Positions 1 through 7,521 of a stretch of 64,000 nucleotides of DNA are shown here, in pieces. This stretch comes from Streptomyces albofaciens JCM 4342 (GTDB lineage: Bacteria > Actinomycetota > Actinomycetes > Streptomycetales > Streptomycetaceae). The notes beneath the pieces were generated by a model. The model was given only the letters and a program-made list of their open reading frames with translations, searched no databases and had not been told where the DNA came from. Numbering within the stretch: position 1 is the first letter of the stretch; the number at the start of each line of letters is the position of its first letter. The position numbers and the translations under genes are program-made. The stretch covers positions 1,478,001 to 1,542,000 of the forward strand of contig NZ_PDCM01000001.1 of assembly GCF_008634025.1 (NCBI RefSeq), given 5' to 3'.

Positions 1-1134
1 GGCGTCGGCCGCGGCACGGCCTCCCGCGTGATCAACGGCTCGCCCCGGGTCAGCGAACGCACCCGCACCCTGGTGCAGCAGGCCGTCGCCGACCTCGGCT
101 ACGTACCCGACCGCGCCGCCCGCGCCCTGGCGGGCCGCCGCGCCGACACGGTCGCCCTGGTCGTCCCGGAGGCCGAGACCCGGCTCTTCGCCGAACCGTA
201 CTTCTCCGGCATCATCCGCGGCGTCAGCGCCGGACTCGCGGACCACGACATGCAATTGCTGCTGACTCTCATCCGTACGTCCAAGGAGCGGCGCCGCTTC
301 GCCGACTACCTCGCGGCGCACCGCGTGGACGGCGTGCTCCTGGTCTCGGTGCACGGCGATGACCCGCTGCCCGACCTGCTGGAACGGATGGCGATCCCGA
401 CCGTCCTCAGCGGCCGCCGCTCGGCCGGGGAAACGGTCCCGTTCGTGGATTCCGACAACACCGGCGGCGCCCAGAGCGCGCTGGAGCACCTCATCGGCCG
501 CGGCCGGCGCCAGGTCGCCACCATCGCCGGGCCACCAGACATGTACGCGGCCCACTGCCGCCTCGACGGCTACCGTCGGGCCGTACGCGCCGCCGGCCAC
601 CCCGAGGATGCCGCGCTCGTCGCGCACGGCGACTTCACCGAGGAGGGCGGACGGCGCGCCATGCGCGAACTCCTCGCCCGCCGCCCCGCGCTGGACGCCG
701 TCTTCTGCGCCTCCGACGTGATGGCCGCCGGCGCCCGGCAGGAGCTGCGCGCGGCGGGCCGCCGCATCCCGGACGACGTGGCCCTGGTCGGCTTCGACGA
801 CTCCGCCATCGCCCGCCACATGGACCCCGCGCTGACCAGCGTGCGCCAGCCGATCGAGGAGATGGGGCGGGCGATGGCACGGCTGCTGATGGCGCAGATC
901 ACCGGGGGCGCGGGCACCGAGACCATCGAGGGCACCGGCGGCCGGAGCATCAGCAGCGGGAGCGCGAACAGTCGGAGCGCGAGCAGCGGGAGCACGAGTA
1001 GACGGAGCACGAGTAGACGGAGCACGAGCAGTGAGAGCGCGAGCGGTGGCGTACCGGGCCCGCGCGCCGCGGCGCCCCCGTCCGGCGCCCATCTGGTGCT
1101 CCCCACGGAGCTGGTGCGCCGGGCGTCGTCATAG
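1..1134 (+). CDS. cebR: LacI-family repressor CebR (5' truncated by window)
   Basis: LacI/GalR transcriptional repressor. The reading frame is open from base 1, so the window starts inside the helix-turn-helix (visible VGRGTASRVINGSPRVS) and the first about 15-20 residues are missing. A LacI-type hinge (YVPDRAARALAG) is followed by a periplasmic-binding-protein-like sensor domain (DGVLLVSVHGDDPLPDLL, VDSDNTGGAQSALEHLI, VALVGFDDSAIA). It matches what I know of CebR, the cellobiose/cellotriose-responsive repressor of cellulose use, which in Streptomyces lies near orn-adpA, as it would here without the prophage. Exact or near CebR operators lie 2.7-2.9 kb downstream, in front of the cellulase genes. 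The last about 70 residues are a Ser/Arg-rich low-complexity tail made of 5-aa repeats. Assignment as CebR rather than a paralogue is inference from family resemblance and context. Confidence 0.85.
   Translation, partial: GVGRGTASRVINGSPRVSERTRTLVQQAVADLGYVPDRAARALAGRRADTVALVVPEAETRLFAEPYFSGIIRGVSAGLADHDMQLLLTLIRTSKERRRFADYLAAHRVDGVLLVSVHGDDPLPDLLERMAIPTVLSGRRSAGETVPFVDSDNTGGAQSALEHLIGRGRRQVATIAGPPDMYAAHCRLDGYRRAVRAAGHPEDAALVAHGDFTEEGGRRAMRELLARRPALDAVFCASDVMAAGARQELRAAGRRIPDDVALVGFDDSAIARHMDPALTSVRQPIEEMGRAMARLLMAQITGGAGTETIEGTGGRSISSGSANSRSASSGSTSRRSTSRRSTSSESASGGVPGPRAAAPPSGAHLVLPTELVRRASS
946..1050 (+). repeat. Seven 15-bp tandem repeats in the cebR C-terminal tail
   Basis: Seven in-frame 15-bp units (consensus AGC-R-CGAG-Y-AG-NNGG, starts at 946, 961, 976, 991, 1006, 1021, 1036) encode SISSG, SANSR, SASSG, STSRR, STSRR, STSSE, SASGG. 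Units 4 and 5 are identical. This is a coding minisatellite in the region after the sensor domain. Confidence 0.9.
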
Positions 1135-1135
1135 A

Positions 1136-1192
1136 GGCGGCGCAGGGCGGGGCGCCCGCGTACGGTCTCGTACGTACCCGCCCCGCGCCGCC
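1136..1192. terminator. Bidirectional terminator between cebR and the GH6 gene
   Basis: A 16-bp stem with one mismatch (1136-1151 pairs with 1177-1192) sits two bases after the cebR stop and just past the stop of the convergent GH6 gene. It could end both transcripts. The loop contains a smaller GTACG palindrome. Confidence 0.7.
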
Positions 1193-1198
1193 CGGCTC

Positions 1199-2611
1199 CT
1201 ACAGCGCCGGATACGCGTTCTTCAGCAGCTCGCGGAACTGCGCCGGGAACCAGTGCCCGGACAGCGGCGCGTCGGGCAGCGCCCCCGAGCGGTGGTAGTT
1301 GTTGCGCGGATTGCCCTCATACGTCGGGTCGCACATCCGGTCGAAGCCCTTGCCCTCGTTGTTCGGGATCGCCGTGCTCGACCCGTCCGACTGGCCCGGC
1401 GGCTTCATCCACACGTACGCGTCGATCCCCGCCGCCGGCGCCGTCTTCGGGCGCTCGCCCAGCCCGGCCCCGGCCTGGTTGCACCAGTTGCCGACGTGCA
1501 GACGGCGGTCGTACCGGCCCCCGTCCACATACGCGTCCACGCTCGTGCGCGGCCCGGGACCGGCGGGCCGCGCGCTGCCGCCCCAGCCGTTGCGCGAGGT
1601 GTCGATCAGCATCCCCACGTCCGGGCGGAACCCGGCCCGCACCGCCTCCTGCCGGAACGCCTGGGCGAACGACAGCTCGTCGGTGTAGCGGTTCCAGTCC
1701 ACCCACTTCGACTCCCGCACCGACCGGCCCGCCACGTTGTCCCCGATCGCGAAGTTCTCCTCCTTCAAGGCGCTGTAGTTGGCGGTGTTGGTGATGAACC
1801 CGTGCACCTTGTCGACCGTGCTGCCCTCGGCCGTGGCCGCCTGGTGCAGCAGCCGCGCGGAGGCGCCGAAGTTGTCGTCCCAGCCGATCCAGCCGTGGTG
1901 CCCGGCGTCCACGTAGTTGTAGACGTTGGGCACCGCGCCCAGCTTGTTGAGCGCGTAGCCGACGCCCTTGACGTAGTTGCCGTTGGCGAGCATGGCGTTG
2001 CACTCCGGGGTGGCGGTGGGCCGCCCGCCGGTGTTGGTGACCAGGTTGGGCAGCGAGTCGACCTCGATGGTCGTCACGATCCGCAGCGACGCGTACTTCG
2101 GGTCGGCGAGGACCGCCGCGATCGGGTCGATGTAGCGGGTCTTGTACGCGTCGATCTCCGTCGGGCCCAGCTCGCCGTTGGAGGCGAGCGCCGCGCAGTC
2201 CCGGCCGGGCAGGTTGTAGATCACCAGCTGGACGACGAACGGTCTGCCCGCCGCCTGGCGCAGCGCGGCGTCCAGGTGGCCGCGCAGCCCCATCGTGCCG
2301 CCGGTCCCGTTGATCGCCGCGATCCGGTCGAGCCAGATGCCGGTCGGCTGCCCGGCGACCTTGCCGCCGCCCGGCTCGGCCGCCGCCTTCGCCGACCACT
2401 CCGGGTTCACGTAGACCCCGGCGCCCGCGTACGGGTTGTCGACGCGCGCGGCCGGCGCCGCGTGGGCGGAGCCGGGCGAGGTGCCGGCAGCCCCGGCGGC
2501 GGCCAGCACCGCACACGCCGCGAGCGCGGCGGCACGGCCGCGGTGGCGGGCGGTCCGGGAACGGTGGTGCCCGTGCTCTCGTACGGGAAGCTGTTCAGCG
2601 GTGCGTCTCAT
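1199..2611 (-). CDS. Secreted glycoside hydrolase family 6 cellulase
   Basis: 470-aa GH6 endoglucanase/cellobiohydrolase acting on beta-1,4-glucan outside the cell. The N-terminus is a long Sec/Tat-like signal: basic and Arg-rich (HHRSRTARHRGRAA), then an Ala-rich hydrophobic stretch ending at SAHA-AP. GH6 signatures follow: YVNPEWSAKA, FVVQLVIYNLPGRDCAA with the catalytic Asp region, TTIEVDSLPNL, NVYNYVDAGHHGWIGW, MLIDTSRNGWGG and a C-terminal YVWMKPPGQSDG. No cellulose-binding module is visible. The start at 2611 has an AAAGGA ribosome-binding site. It lies 56 bp downstream of the GH5 gene on the same strand, probably in one operon under CebR boxes. Confidence 0.93.
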   Translation of the reverse strand: MRRTAEQLPVREHGHHRSRTARHRGRAAALAACAVLAAAGAAGTSPGSAHAAPAARVDNPYAGAGVYVNPEWSAKAAAEPGGGKVAGQPTGIWLDRIAAINGTGGTMGLRGHLDAALRQAAGRPFVVQLVIYNLPGRDCAALASNGELGPTEIDAYKTRYIDPIAAVLADPKYASLRIVTTIEVDSLPNLVTNTGGRPTATPECNAMLANGNYVKGVGYALNKLGAVPNVYNYVDAGHHGWIGWDDNFGASARLLHQAATAEGSTVDKVHGFITNTANYSALKEENFAIGDNVAGRSVRESKWVDWNRYTDELSFAQAFRQEAVRAGFRPDVGMLIDTSRNGWGGSARPAGPGPRTSVDAYVDGGRYDRRLHVGNWCNQAGAGLGERPKTAPAAGIDAYVWMKPPGQSDGSSTAIPNNEGKGFDRMCDPTYEGNPRNNYHRSGALPDAPLSGHWFPAQFRELLKNAYPAL

Positions 2612-2667
2612 GAGCAGGTCGTCCTTTCTCGGTGGTGAGATGACGTGCCGTACCGGTTCGGGAAGGT

Positions 2668-3822
2668 TCAGGAAGCCGCGTGCCGGCTGAGCGCCCGCAG
2701 GTGGTCCCGCAGCCCCGCCCCGTACGCCGTCGGCGTCCCCCCGTAGTCCCGGATCAGGGCAGGCCCCGCGGCGCAGTCCCAGGTGTTCCAGGTCCAGCCC
2801 AGGTATGACGCGCCGCGGCCGTCCAGCCACCGCATGACGCGGTCGGAGAAGGCGTGGGCGCAGGTGTTCTCGCCGATCTCGCCCGCGACCAGCGGCACGC
2901 GGTCGGCGACCGGCCCCAGCGTGCGGGACCAGCAGCCCTCGTCGGCGCAGGCGTTGAAGTTGTACGCGTGCCAGGCGGCGGCGAGGTTGCCCGCCGGGTC
3001 CCTCGGCGCGTACGCGGTCCACCGGCCGAGGTCGTTGGCGTACGCCAGGCCGCCCACCAGGACGAGGTTGCGGGCGCCGGTGGCCCGTACGGCGTCCATC
3101 AGCGTCTGCATCCCGGCGACCTCGTAGCCGATGCCGGGGCAGGTCCCGCCGTCCCGCCAGCATGCCCAGGCCCGCTCGGTGTCCGGCGTCGCGCGGTCCG
3201 GGTACGGCTCGTTGAACAGGTCGAAGACCACCTCGGGCGTGTTCTTGAAGGTGGCGGCGACCGAGGACCAGAAGGCGGGGGAGTAGCGCCGGCCGGGCAT
3301 GGGTTTCTGGCAGCTCGCGTGCTCGTCGGCGCAGCCGGCCGAGGGGCCGGTGTAGCGGCCGTGGCTCCAGTGCAGTTCGAGGACGGGTGTCAGGCCGTGG
3401 GCGGTGAGCCGCCGGACGTAGTCGCGGATCGCGGAGGTGTAGGCGGCGCCTCCGTAGCGGGGGTCGATGTTGGGCGTGCCCAGCCAGCACTCCTCGTTGA
3501 GCGGGACGCGGACGGCGTTGGCCCGCCAGCCCGCGATGGCCGCGACGGACGCGTCGTCCGCCGGGCCGTCGAAGACGCCCCGGCCCTGTACGCACGCGAA
3601 CTCGGCGCCGGAACGGTTCACCCCGAGCAGGCGGTGCGCCGTGCCGTCGCGGTCGACGAGGCGGTTGCCCGCGACGTGCAGCTGCGGCGGCGCCGCCACG
3701 GGAGCGGCGGCCGGGGCGGGAGCGGGCGGTGACGCGCCCGGAAGGGCGAGCACCGCGGCCACCGCCAGGGCGTACAGGCGTAGGCGCCGGCGTGCGAAGC
3801 CCGGCTCGTACGGTCTGCGCAT
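2668..3822 (-). CDS. Secreted glycoside hydrolase family 5 cellulase
   Basis: 384-aa GH5 endo-beta-1,4-glucanase. An Arg-rich start and hydrophobic segment (LYALAVAAVLALPGAS) form a signal peptide. The catalytic domain shows RLLGVNRSGAEFAC near the N-terminus, VRVPLNEECWLG, the acid/base motif VFDLFNEPYPD, and the nucleophile motif VAGEIGEN, followed by YLGWTWNTWDC. Several paired cysteines suit an extracellular enzyme. It is the first gene of a two-gene cellulase operon; a CebR-like box lies 53 bp upstream and a perfect one about 190 bp upstream, which implies cello-oligosaccharide induction. Confidence 0.93.
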   Translation of the reverse strand: MRRPYEPGFARRRLRLYALAVAAVLALPGASPPAPAPAAAPVAAPPQLHVAGNRLVDRDGTAHRLLGVNRSGAEFACVQGRGVFDGPADDASVAAIAGWRANAVRVPLNEECWLGTPNIDPRYGGAAYTSAIRDYVRRLTAHGLTPVLELHWSHGRYTGPSAGCADEHASCQKPMPGRRYSPAFWSSVAATFKNTPEVVFDLFNEPYPDRATPDTERAWACWRDGGTCPGIGYEVAGMQTLMDAVRATGARNLVLVGGLAYANDLGRWTAYAPRDPAGNLAAAWHAYNFNACADEGCWSRTLGPVADRVPLVAGEIGENTCAHAFSDRVMRWLDGRGASYLGWTWNTWDCAAGPALIRDYGGTPTAYGAGLRDHLRALSRHAAS

Positions 3823-3874
3823 GAGCGACTCCTCGGATGCGTGCGCGGAGACCGCTCGCGCGGCCCGCGACGAA

Positions 3875-3888
3875 TGGAATCGCTCCCA
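3875..3888. promoter_or_regulatory. Imperfect CebR box
   Basis: TGGAATCGCTCCCA differs at two positions from the 14-bp CebR palindrome TGGGAGCGCTCCCA. It is 53 bp upstream of the GH5 start codon, in a position to block the promoter. Confidence 0.7.
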
Positions 3889-4015
3889 CTGGTCTGACGG
3901 AGGCTAGTGTCAACTGCCCATGATTCACAACGTAGTTGCGGAATCTCGTCCCTCAACTGCCGCGTCGGCCGCGTGGGCGCCCCCTCTTGACGGCGTGCCC
4001 GTCCGGCCCAATCCT

Positions 4016-4029
4016 TGGGAGCGCTCCCA
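4016..4029. promoter_or_regulatory. Perfect CebR box (TGGGAGCGCTCCCA)
   Basis: Exact 14-bp palindrome known as the CebR operator of Streptomyces cellulose and cellobiose genes. It lies about 190 bp upstream of the GH5 gene and just downstream of the AraC gene, which points the same way. Together with the 3875 site it could form a paired operator. Confidence 0.85.
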
Positions 4030-4107
4030 CTGGTTCCCCTGAAACGCCCCCGCACCCGGCCCGCGCATCCGGCCCCCTCCGCGTCCGGCCCTCCTGCGGA
4101 CGCGCGG

Positions 4108-5082
4108 TCACGCCGGGCCGCGCACCTCCGTACGGAAGGAGATCGGCGTACTGCCCGTGCGGTGCTGGAAGAACTTGGCGAAGTTCGCGGCGTCGGCGAA
4201 GCCGAGGCGGACGGCGATGCGGGCGGCGGTCTGGTCGCCGTGCGCCAGCAGCCGCTTGGCCTCCAGCACCACGCGGCGGTCGATGAACTCCTTCGCGCCC
4301 ACGCCGGCGGCGGCGGCCGTCGCGCGCGAGAGGGTGCGGGGCGAGTAGCCGAGCTGTCGCGCGTAGTCCTCGACGCGGCGGCTGCGGGTGAAGCCGCGCT
4401 CCACCGCGTCACGGAAGCGCAGGAACGTCTCGCTCGCCTCGCAGACACCGTCCCCGTCCGGCGCCCGGCCCCCGCCGCCACCGCGTACGGCCCCGCCGCG
4501 CCCGGCGCCGCCCCGCGCCTCGCCGCCCCCGGCGGGCGCGGACAGCCGGGAGGCCCGCAGGACCAGTACGGCCAGCAGGTGCCGCAGCACCTCGATGTGC
4601 ACCTCCAGAGGCAGCCCGCGCAGCGCCCCGAATTCCTGGTGGAGGTGACGCAGCGCACAGTCCACCGCGCGCGCCTGCTCGCCCTCCGGGTGGTGGACCG
4701 CCGGGCCGAACCAGTCCTCCAGGCGGGCCGCGGCCGCCGTCGCCGGATCGAGGAAGCCGGATTCGAACAGCACCAGCCGGCCCTCTACCCCGGACAGGTC
4801 GCCGAAGTGATGCACCTGCCCTGGACGCACCCACATCCAGTCATTCACGGACAGCTCATACTTTCGGAAGTCCACCGTGTGCCGGAGCCGCCCCTCGTCC
4901 ACCACGAGGAGATGGTGGAAGTCCGGGCGGTGCGGTACGGCGAGGGCGCAGGCGTCGGCGCGCCCGCGCAGCTCGGCGAGCGTCAGCACCTCCACCCCGG
5001 CGGGCCGCCCGGCGGGCGCCGTGAAAGCGACCGCCGGGATGCTCTCCCCGGCGTCCTGCGCAGCGTGTCGTTTTTTCACCAT
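4108..5082 (-). CDS. AraC-family transcriptional regulator
   Basis: 324 aa from the start MVKKRH at 5082. The N-terminal half resembles a cupin-like AraC sensor domain (FHHLLVVDEGRLRHTVDF, WMWVRPGQVHHFGDL). An unusually Gly/Ala/Arg-rich linker (about residues 195-225) leads to a C-terminal double helix-turn-helix (VEDYARQLGYSPRTLSRA and RIAVRLGFADAANFAKFFQHRTGSTPISFR). It is divergent from the reductase-like gene at 5207 with a 124-bp shared promoter region, so that gene is its probable target. The effector is unknown. Confidence 0.88.
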   Translation of the reverse strand: MVKKRHAAQDAGESIPAVAFTAPAGRPAGVEVLTLAELRGRADACALAVPHRPDFHHLLVVDEGRLRHTVDFRKYELSVNDWMWVRPGQVHHFGDLSGVEGRLVLFESGFLDPATAAAARLEDWFGPAVHHPEGEQARAVDCALRHLHQEFGALRGLPLEVHIEVLRHLLAVLVLRASRLSAPAGGGEARGGAGRGGAVRGGGGGRAPDGDGVCEASETFLRFRDAVERGFTRSRRVEDYARQLGYSPRTLSRATAAAAGVGAKEFIDRRVVLEAKRLLAHGDQTAARIAVRLGFADAANFAKFFQHRTGSTPISFRTEVRGPA

Positions 5083-5206
5083 CGACGGTCCCGTGCCTAC
5101 CCCGGTATGTCCCGCTAGTACCCCTAGCGTAGAAGACGTCAGCGCGGCTGATGACGGAAAAGGAAAAGCCACAGCAGGCCCCGGCAGGGGCACAGGGAGT
5201 ACCGAC

Positions 5207-5857
5207 ATGTCCAAGATCGCCATTTTCGGAGCCAACGGCACCATCGGCAGCCGCGTCCTCGACGAGGCGCTGCGCCGCGGCCACCAGGTCACCGCCGTCG
5301 TCCGCGACCCCGCGAAGATCACCAAGACCGACCCGAACCTGACCGTGGTCACCGGCGACATCCTCGACCCCGGCTCCGTCGCGGCCGTGGCCCAGGGCCA
5401 GGACGTGCTGGTCAGCGCGGTGGGCGGGGGCGACGGCCCCGGTCACATCGCCACGATCAAGCCCGCCGCCGAGGCCCTGGTCGCAGGGCTGCGCACCCTC
5501 GGCGAGGCCGCGCCCCGGCTGATCGCGGTGGGCGGCGCCGGCTCGCTGCGCACGCCCGACGGCAAGCAGGTCTGGGACGCGGAGGGGCTGCCGGAGTTCC
5601 TGCTCCAGATCATGCACGCGCACGGCGACGCGCTGGACTTCTACCGCACCGTCACGGACGTGCGCTGGACCAACCTGAGCCCGGCCGCCCTGATCGAGCC
5701 CGGCGAGCGTACGGGCAGCTACCGCACCGCCCTGGACGACCTGGTCGCCGACGCGGACGGCACCAGCCGGATCTCCGCCGAGGACTACGCCGTCGCCCTC
5801 CTGGACGAGGCCGAGCGGCCGCGGCACGTCGGGGAGCGCTTCACGGTCGGCTACTGA
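5207..5857 (+). CDS. NAD(P)H-binding (NmrA/atypical SDR-like) protein
   Basis: 216 aa. It starts with a Rossmann glycine motif (IAIFGANGTIGSRVLDEAL) and continues with VTAVVRDPAKI, VVTGDILDP and VLVSAVGGG, typical of the NAD(P)H-binding NmrA-like/atypical short-chain dehydrogenase group. No classical Tyr-xxx-Lys site is obvious, so it may be a sensor or a quinone/flavin-type reductase. The start at 5207 has a GGGAG ribosome-binding site. It is divergent from the AraC regulator. The substrate cannot be deduced. Confidence 0.85.
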   Translation: MSKIAIFGANGTIGSRVLDEALRRGHQVTAVVRDPAKITKTDPNLTVVTGDILDPGSVAAVAQGQDVLVSAVGGGDGPGHIATIKPAAEALVAGLRTLGEAAPRLIAVGGAGSLRTPDGKQVWDAEGLPEFLLQIMHAHGDALDFYRTVTDVRWTNLSPAALIEPGERTGSYRTALDDLVADADGTSRISAEDYAVALLDEAERPRHVGERFTVGY

Positions 5858-5964
5858 GTCCACACAGGGCCGCGGGGGCCCGCACGGGGCCGCGCGGCCC
5901 GCAGGGCGGCGCGCACCGGCATCACGGCCCGCCGCCCGCCCGGCGGAGCCGCCGGCGCCCACCG

Positions 5965-6020
5965 CCCCAACGACTAGGGCCCCCGGACGCTTTCACGTCC
6001 GGGGGCCCTACTCGTTGGGG
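5965..6020. terminator. Long hairpin: ancestral tRNA-His terminator left at attL
   Basis: A 25-bp stem with one mismatch (5965-5989 with 5996-6020) and loop CTTTCA. Its right arm ends in the GGGG of the tRNA 3'-end repeat. In an uninfected chromosome it would lie directly downstream of tRNA-His on the minus strand. It also ends the plus-strand gene at 5857. Integration separated it from its tRNA. Confidence 0.8.
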
Positions 6021-6040
6021 TGAGTAACGGGACTTGAACC
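6015..6040. other. attL core: 26-bp copy of the tRNA-His 3' end
   Basis: Identical to 48016-48041. It reproduces the T-stem 3' side, acceptor strand and CCA of tRNA-His (minus strand). To the right the sequence turns into phage DNA (AGTTTTTTAACC), so this is a tRNA remnant, not a working gene. Confidence 0.95.
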
Positions 6041-6055
6041 AGTTTTTTAACCATA

Positions 6056-6072
6056 CTGTGACCTGCTGTGAC
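6056..6072 (+). repeat. Pair of CTGTGAC repeats beside attL
   Basis: CTGTGAC occurs at 6056-6062 and 6066-6072, one helical turn apart and 16 bp inside the attL core. Phased short repeats here are candidate arm-type integrase or Xis sites. No known consensus is matched. Confidence 0.4.
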
Positions 6073-6238
6073 ACCGCGAACTAGGACATCTCCTTACCAA
6101 TGCTCGCTACTTCTCGCTGTTGCACACTCCAGAATGCCGGTCCGTGCTCCCACGGGAACACATGAGAGCACGATCATCCGAAACCACTCCAGCGGCGAGT
6201 AGCAAAGCCGCTATCCGCCATGTGCGGGCGCACGAGGA

Positions 6239-6445
6239 GGGCCCCCGACTGTGAAGTCGAGGGCCCAACCGGCAACCACCGAGGAGCCTGGGGGGCTGTA
6301 CCTCGGAGGCGCCGCTCATGGGGGGCGGCGGGCCGGCCGCGCGTACTCACGACCGGCCCGCCTTCCCACGCCGTTCCATGGGGCGAACTCACTCGGCGTG
6401 GGAGCGGGGGGCGGCTGCCCGGCGAGACGGTGCCGGGCAGCCGCC
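6239..6445. other. Four consecutive hairpins in a non-coding segment
   Basis: Between attL and the first prophage gene (6041-6528) I see no convincing gene but four adjacent inverted repeats: 6239-6250/6255-6266 (12 bp, one mismatch), 6327-6336/6353-6362 (10 bp, perfect), 6365-6373/6394-6402 (9 bp, perfect, 20-nt loop) and 6410-6423/6432-6445 (14 bp, perfect). They could be a terminator stack ending the minus-strand cargo transcripts, or a structured RNA. Confidence 0.6.
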
Positions 6446-6528
6446 GCGGGCCGACGGTTCCCGGACTCGTCGCCCGCCTTCCGTGCCGCCGTCGTGGTGA
6501 TGTGAGCGGCACGGGGGCTGTGGGTGGG

Positions 6529-6617
6529 TCAGCAGTCGAGGCTGATACCGACGGCGAGGGTCAGCATCAGCGCGGCCAGCACGACGACGTACGCCACCAG
6601 GAGCCGACGATCACGCA
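6529..6617 (-). CDS. Small single-pass membrane peptide
   Basis: 29-aa peptide MRDRRLLVAYVVVLAALMLTLAVGISLDC: basic N-terminus and one hydrophobic helix. The start ATG (6617) overlaps the end of the upstream gene (stop 6611-6613), so translation would be coupled. Function unknown. It is too short for homology to decide; the coupling and clean TM segment are the support. Confidence 0.45.
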
Positions 6618-6994
6618 TCGCCGCGGCCGACAAGCGCGGCGTGGGCTCGCTCGTCGGACTCGTCGAACGTCGTCGCGCAGAAACCGCCGGCCTGCGCGAC
6701 TCTCTGCTGAAAGGCAATACGCTGCTCGGGGTCGGCCGCGAGACGCCCCCACGAATGCACGAGGCAGATCACCGGCCGGATGCGAGCCTCCATGCGCATG
6801 ATCTCCAAGAGGGCCGAGAGCTGCGGGCGGGTGTCGGTGAGCGCGTCGTCTCCGCGGTCGACCCAATGGTCGGCGATCGTCCAGCCTTTCCCCGTGGCGT
6901 AGTTGCGGCAGCCGTCGAGGCGCATGTCGAGGTAGGCGCTGGACCGCGTGGCGTTGCGGTCGTAGATGAACGCAAGGGGCGGCGGGGTGGTCAT
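6611..6994 (-). CDS. Serine-recombinase N-terminal-like domain protein, catalytic Ser absent
   Basis: 127 aa that resemble the resolvase N-terminal domain: FIYDRNATRSSAY at the position of the usual YxRVSt motif, then MRLDGCRNYATGKGWTIADHWVDRGDDALTDTRPQLSALLEIMR and VICLVHSWGRLAADPEQR in place of the SLDRLSRD strand. The nucleophilic serine position reads Ala (YDRNAT), and there is no DNA-binding or large-serine C-terminal part. It is therefore probably not an active recombinase. It overlaps its upstream neighbour by 4 bp (6991-6994). Role unknown; integration is explained by the tyrosine integrase. Confidence 0.7.
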   Translation of the reverse strand: MTTPPPLAFIYDRNATRSSAYLDMRLDGCRNYATGKGWTIADHWVDRGDDALTDTRPQLSALLEIMRMEARIRPVICLVHSWGRLAADPEQRIAFQQRVAQAGGFCATTFDESDERAHAALVGRGDA

Positions 6995-7434
6995 CGGAAT
7001 GCCTCCGCGGAGAGTGTGCTGCCGGGGCCGAACGCGGCGCCGAGCGCGACAGGGTCGGTGAGGGTCCCGCTACCGTCTGGCGCCTCCAGCCACCCGCGGC
7101 CGTACGCGCTGCGCCCCACCTGAGGGCAGAGCAGCGGCCATCGAGCCGGCCGGACGGTGAGCGCGGGCAGGTCGTCGAGGTGGTCCTCGGCACCAAGGCC
7201 AGTGAGCCACCACGCCCGCCGGGTCTCGGTACAGACAAGGACAGGGCCCAGTGCCCCGGTGCGGCCAAGCGGGCGCATGGCGTCGATGGACCGCATCAAG
7301 TCAGCCTCGACGACGCGCCACACGTCCGAGCGGACACGGGCCAGGTCATCTGCTGCCCACTGAGCCCGTACGGCTGCGGGTCGATCACTGTTCTGCGCGA
7401 GCCAAGCGGTTCCGGCACGGTCCGTCTTTGCCAT
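6991..7434 (-). CDS. Hypothetical protein
   Basis: 147 aa, soluble, Trp- and Arg-rich (WRVVEADLMRSIDAMRPLGRTG, ETRRAWWLTGLGAEDHL). No motif I can name. It lies between the XRE-DUF5753 gene and the resolvase-like gene and overlaps the latter by 4 bp, so it belongs to the same cargo operon. Confidence 0.7.
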   Translation of the reverse strand: MAKTDRAGTAWLAQNSDRPAAVRAQWAADDLARVRSDVWRVVEADLMRSIDAMRPLGRTGALGPVLVCTETRRAWWLTGLGAEDHLDDLPALTVRPARWPLLCPQVGRSAYGRGWLEAPDGSGTLTDPVALGAAFGPGSTLSAEAFR

Positions 7435-7521
7435 ACGAGGGACAGTAGGCAGGTGTGTTTCTCGATGTCGGCGGTGTTTCTCGTTGTTTCGAACCTGCCC
7501 CGACCAGTTGCCCGCTGTTTC

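Noticed and set aside
1199..3928. 909-codon frame joining the GH6 protein with upstream sequence
   Set aside because: Only the part after 2611 is real; upstream residues are an antisense/alternate reading of the GH5 gene, which has its own intact frame.
6016..6040. A second tRNA-His gene at attL
   Set aside because: Only the 3' 25 bases are present; no D-arm or anticodon. It is the att core.
6611..6994. A serine integrase or resolvase as the integration enzyme
   Set aside because: The nucleophile serine and C-terminal domain are missing; a complete tyrosine integrase lies beside attR.
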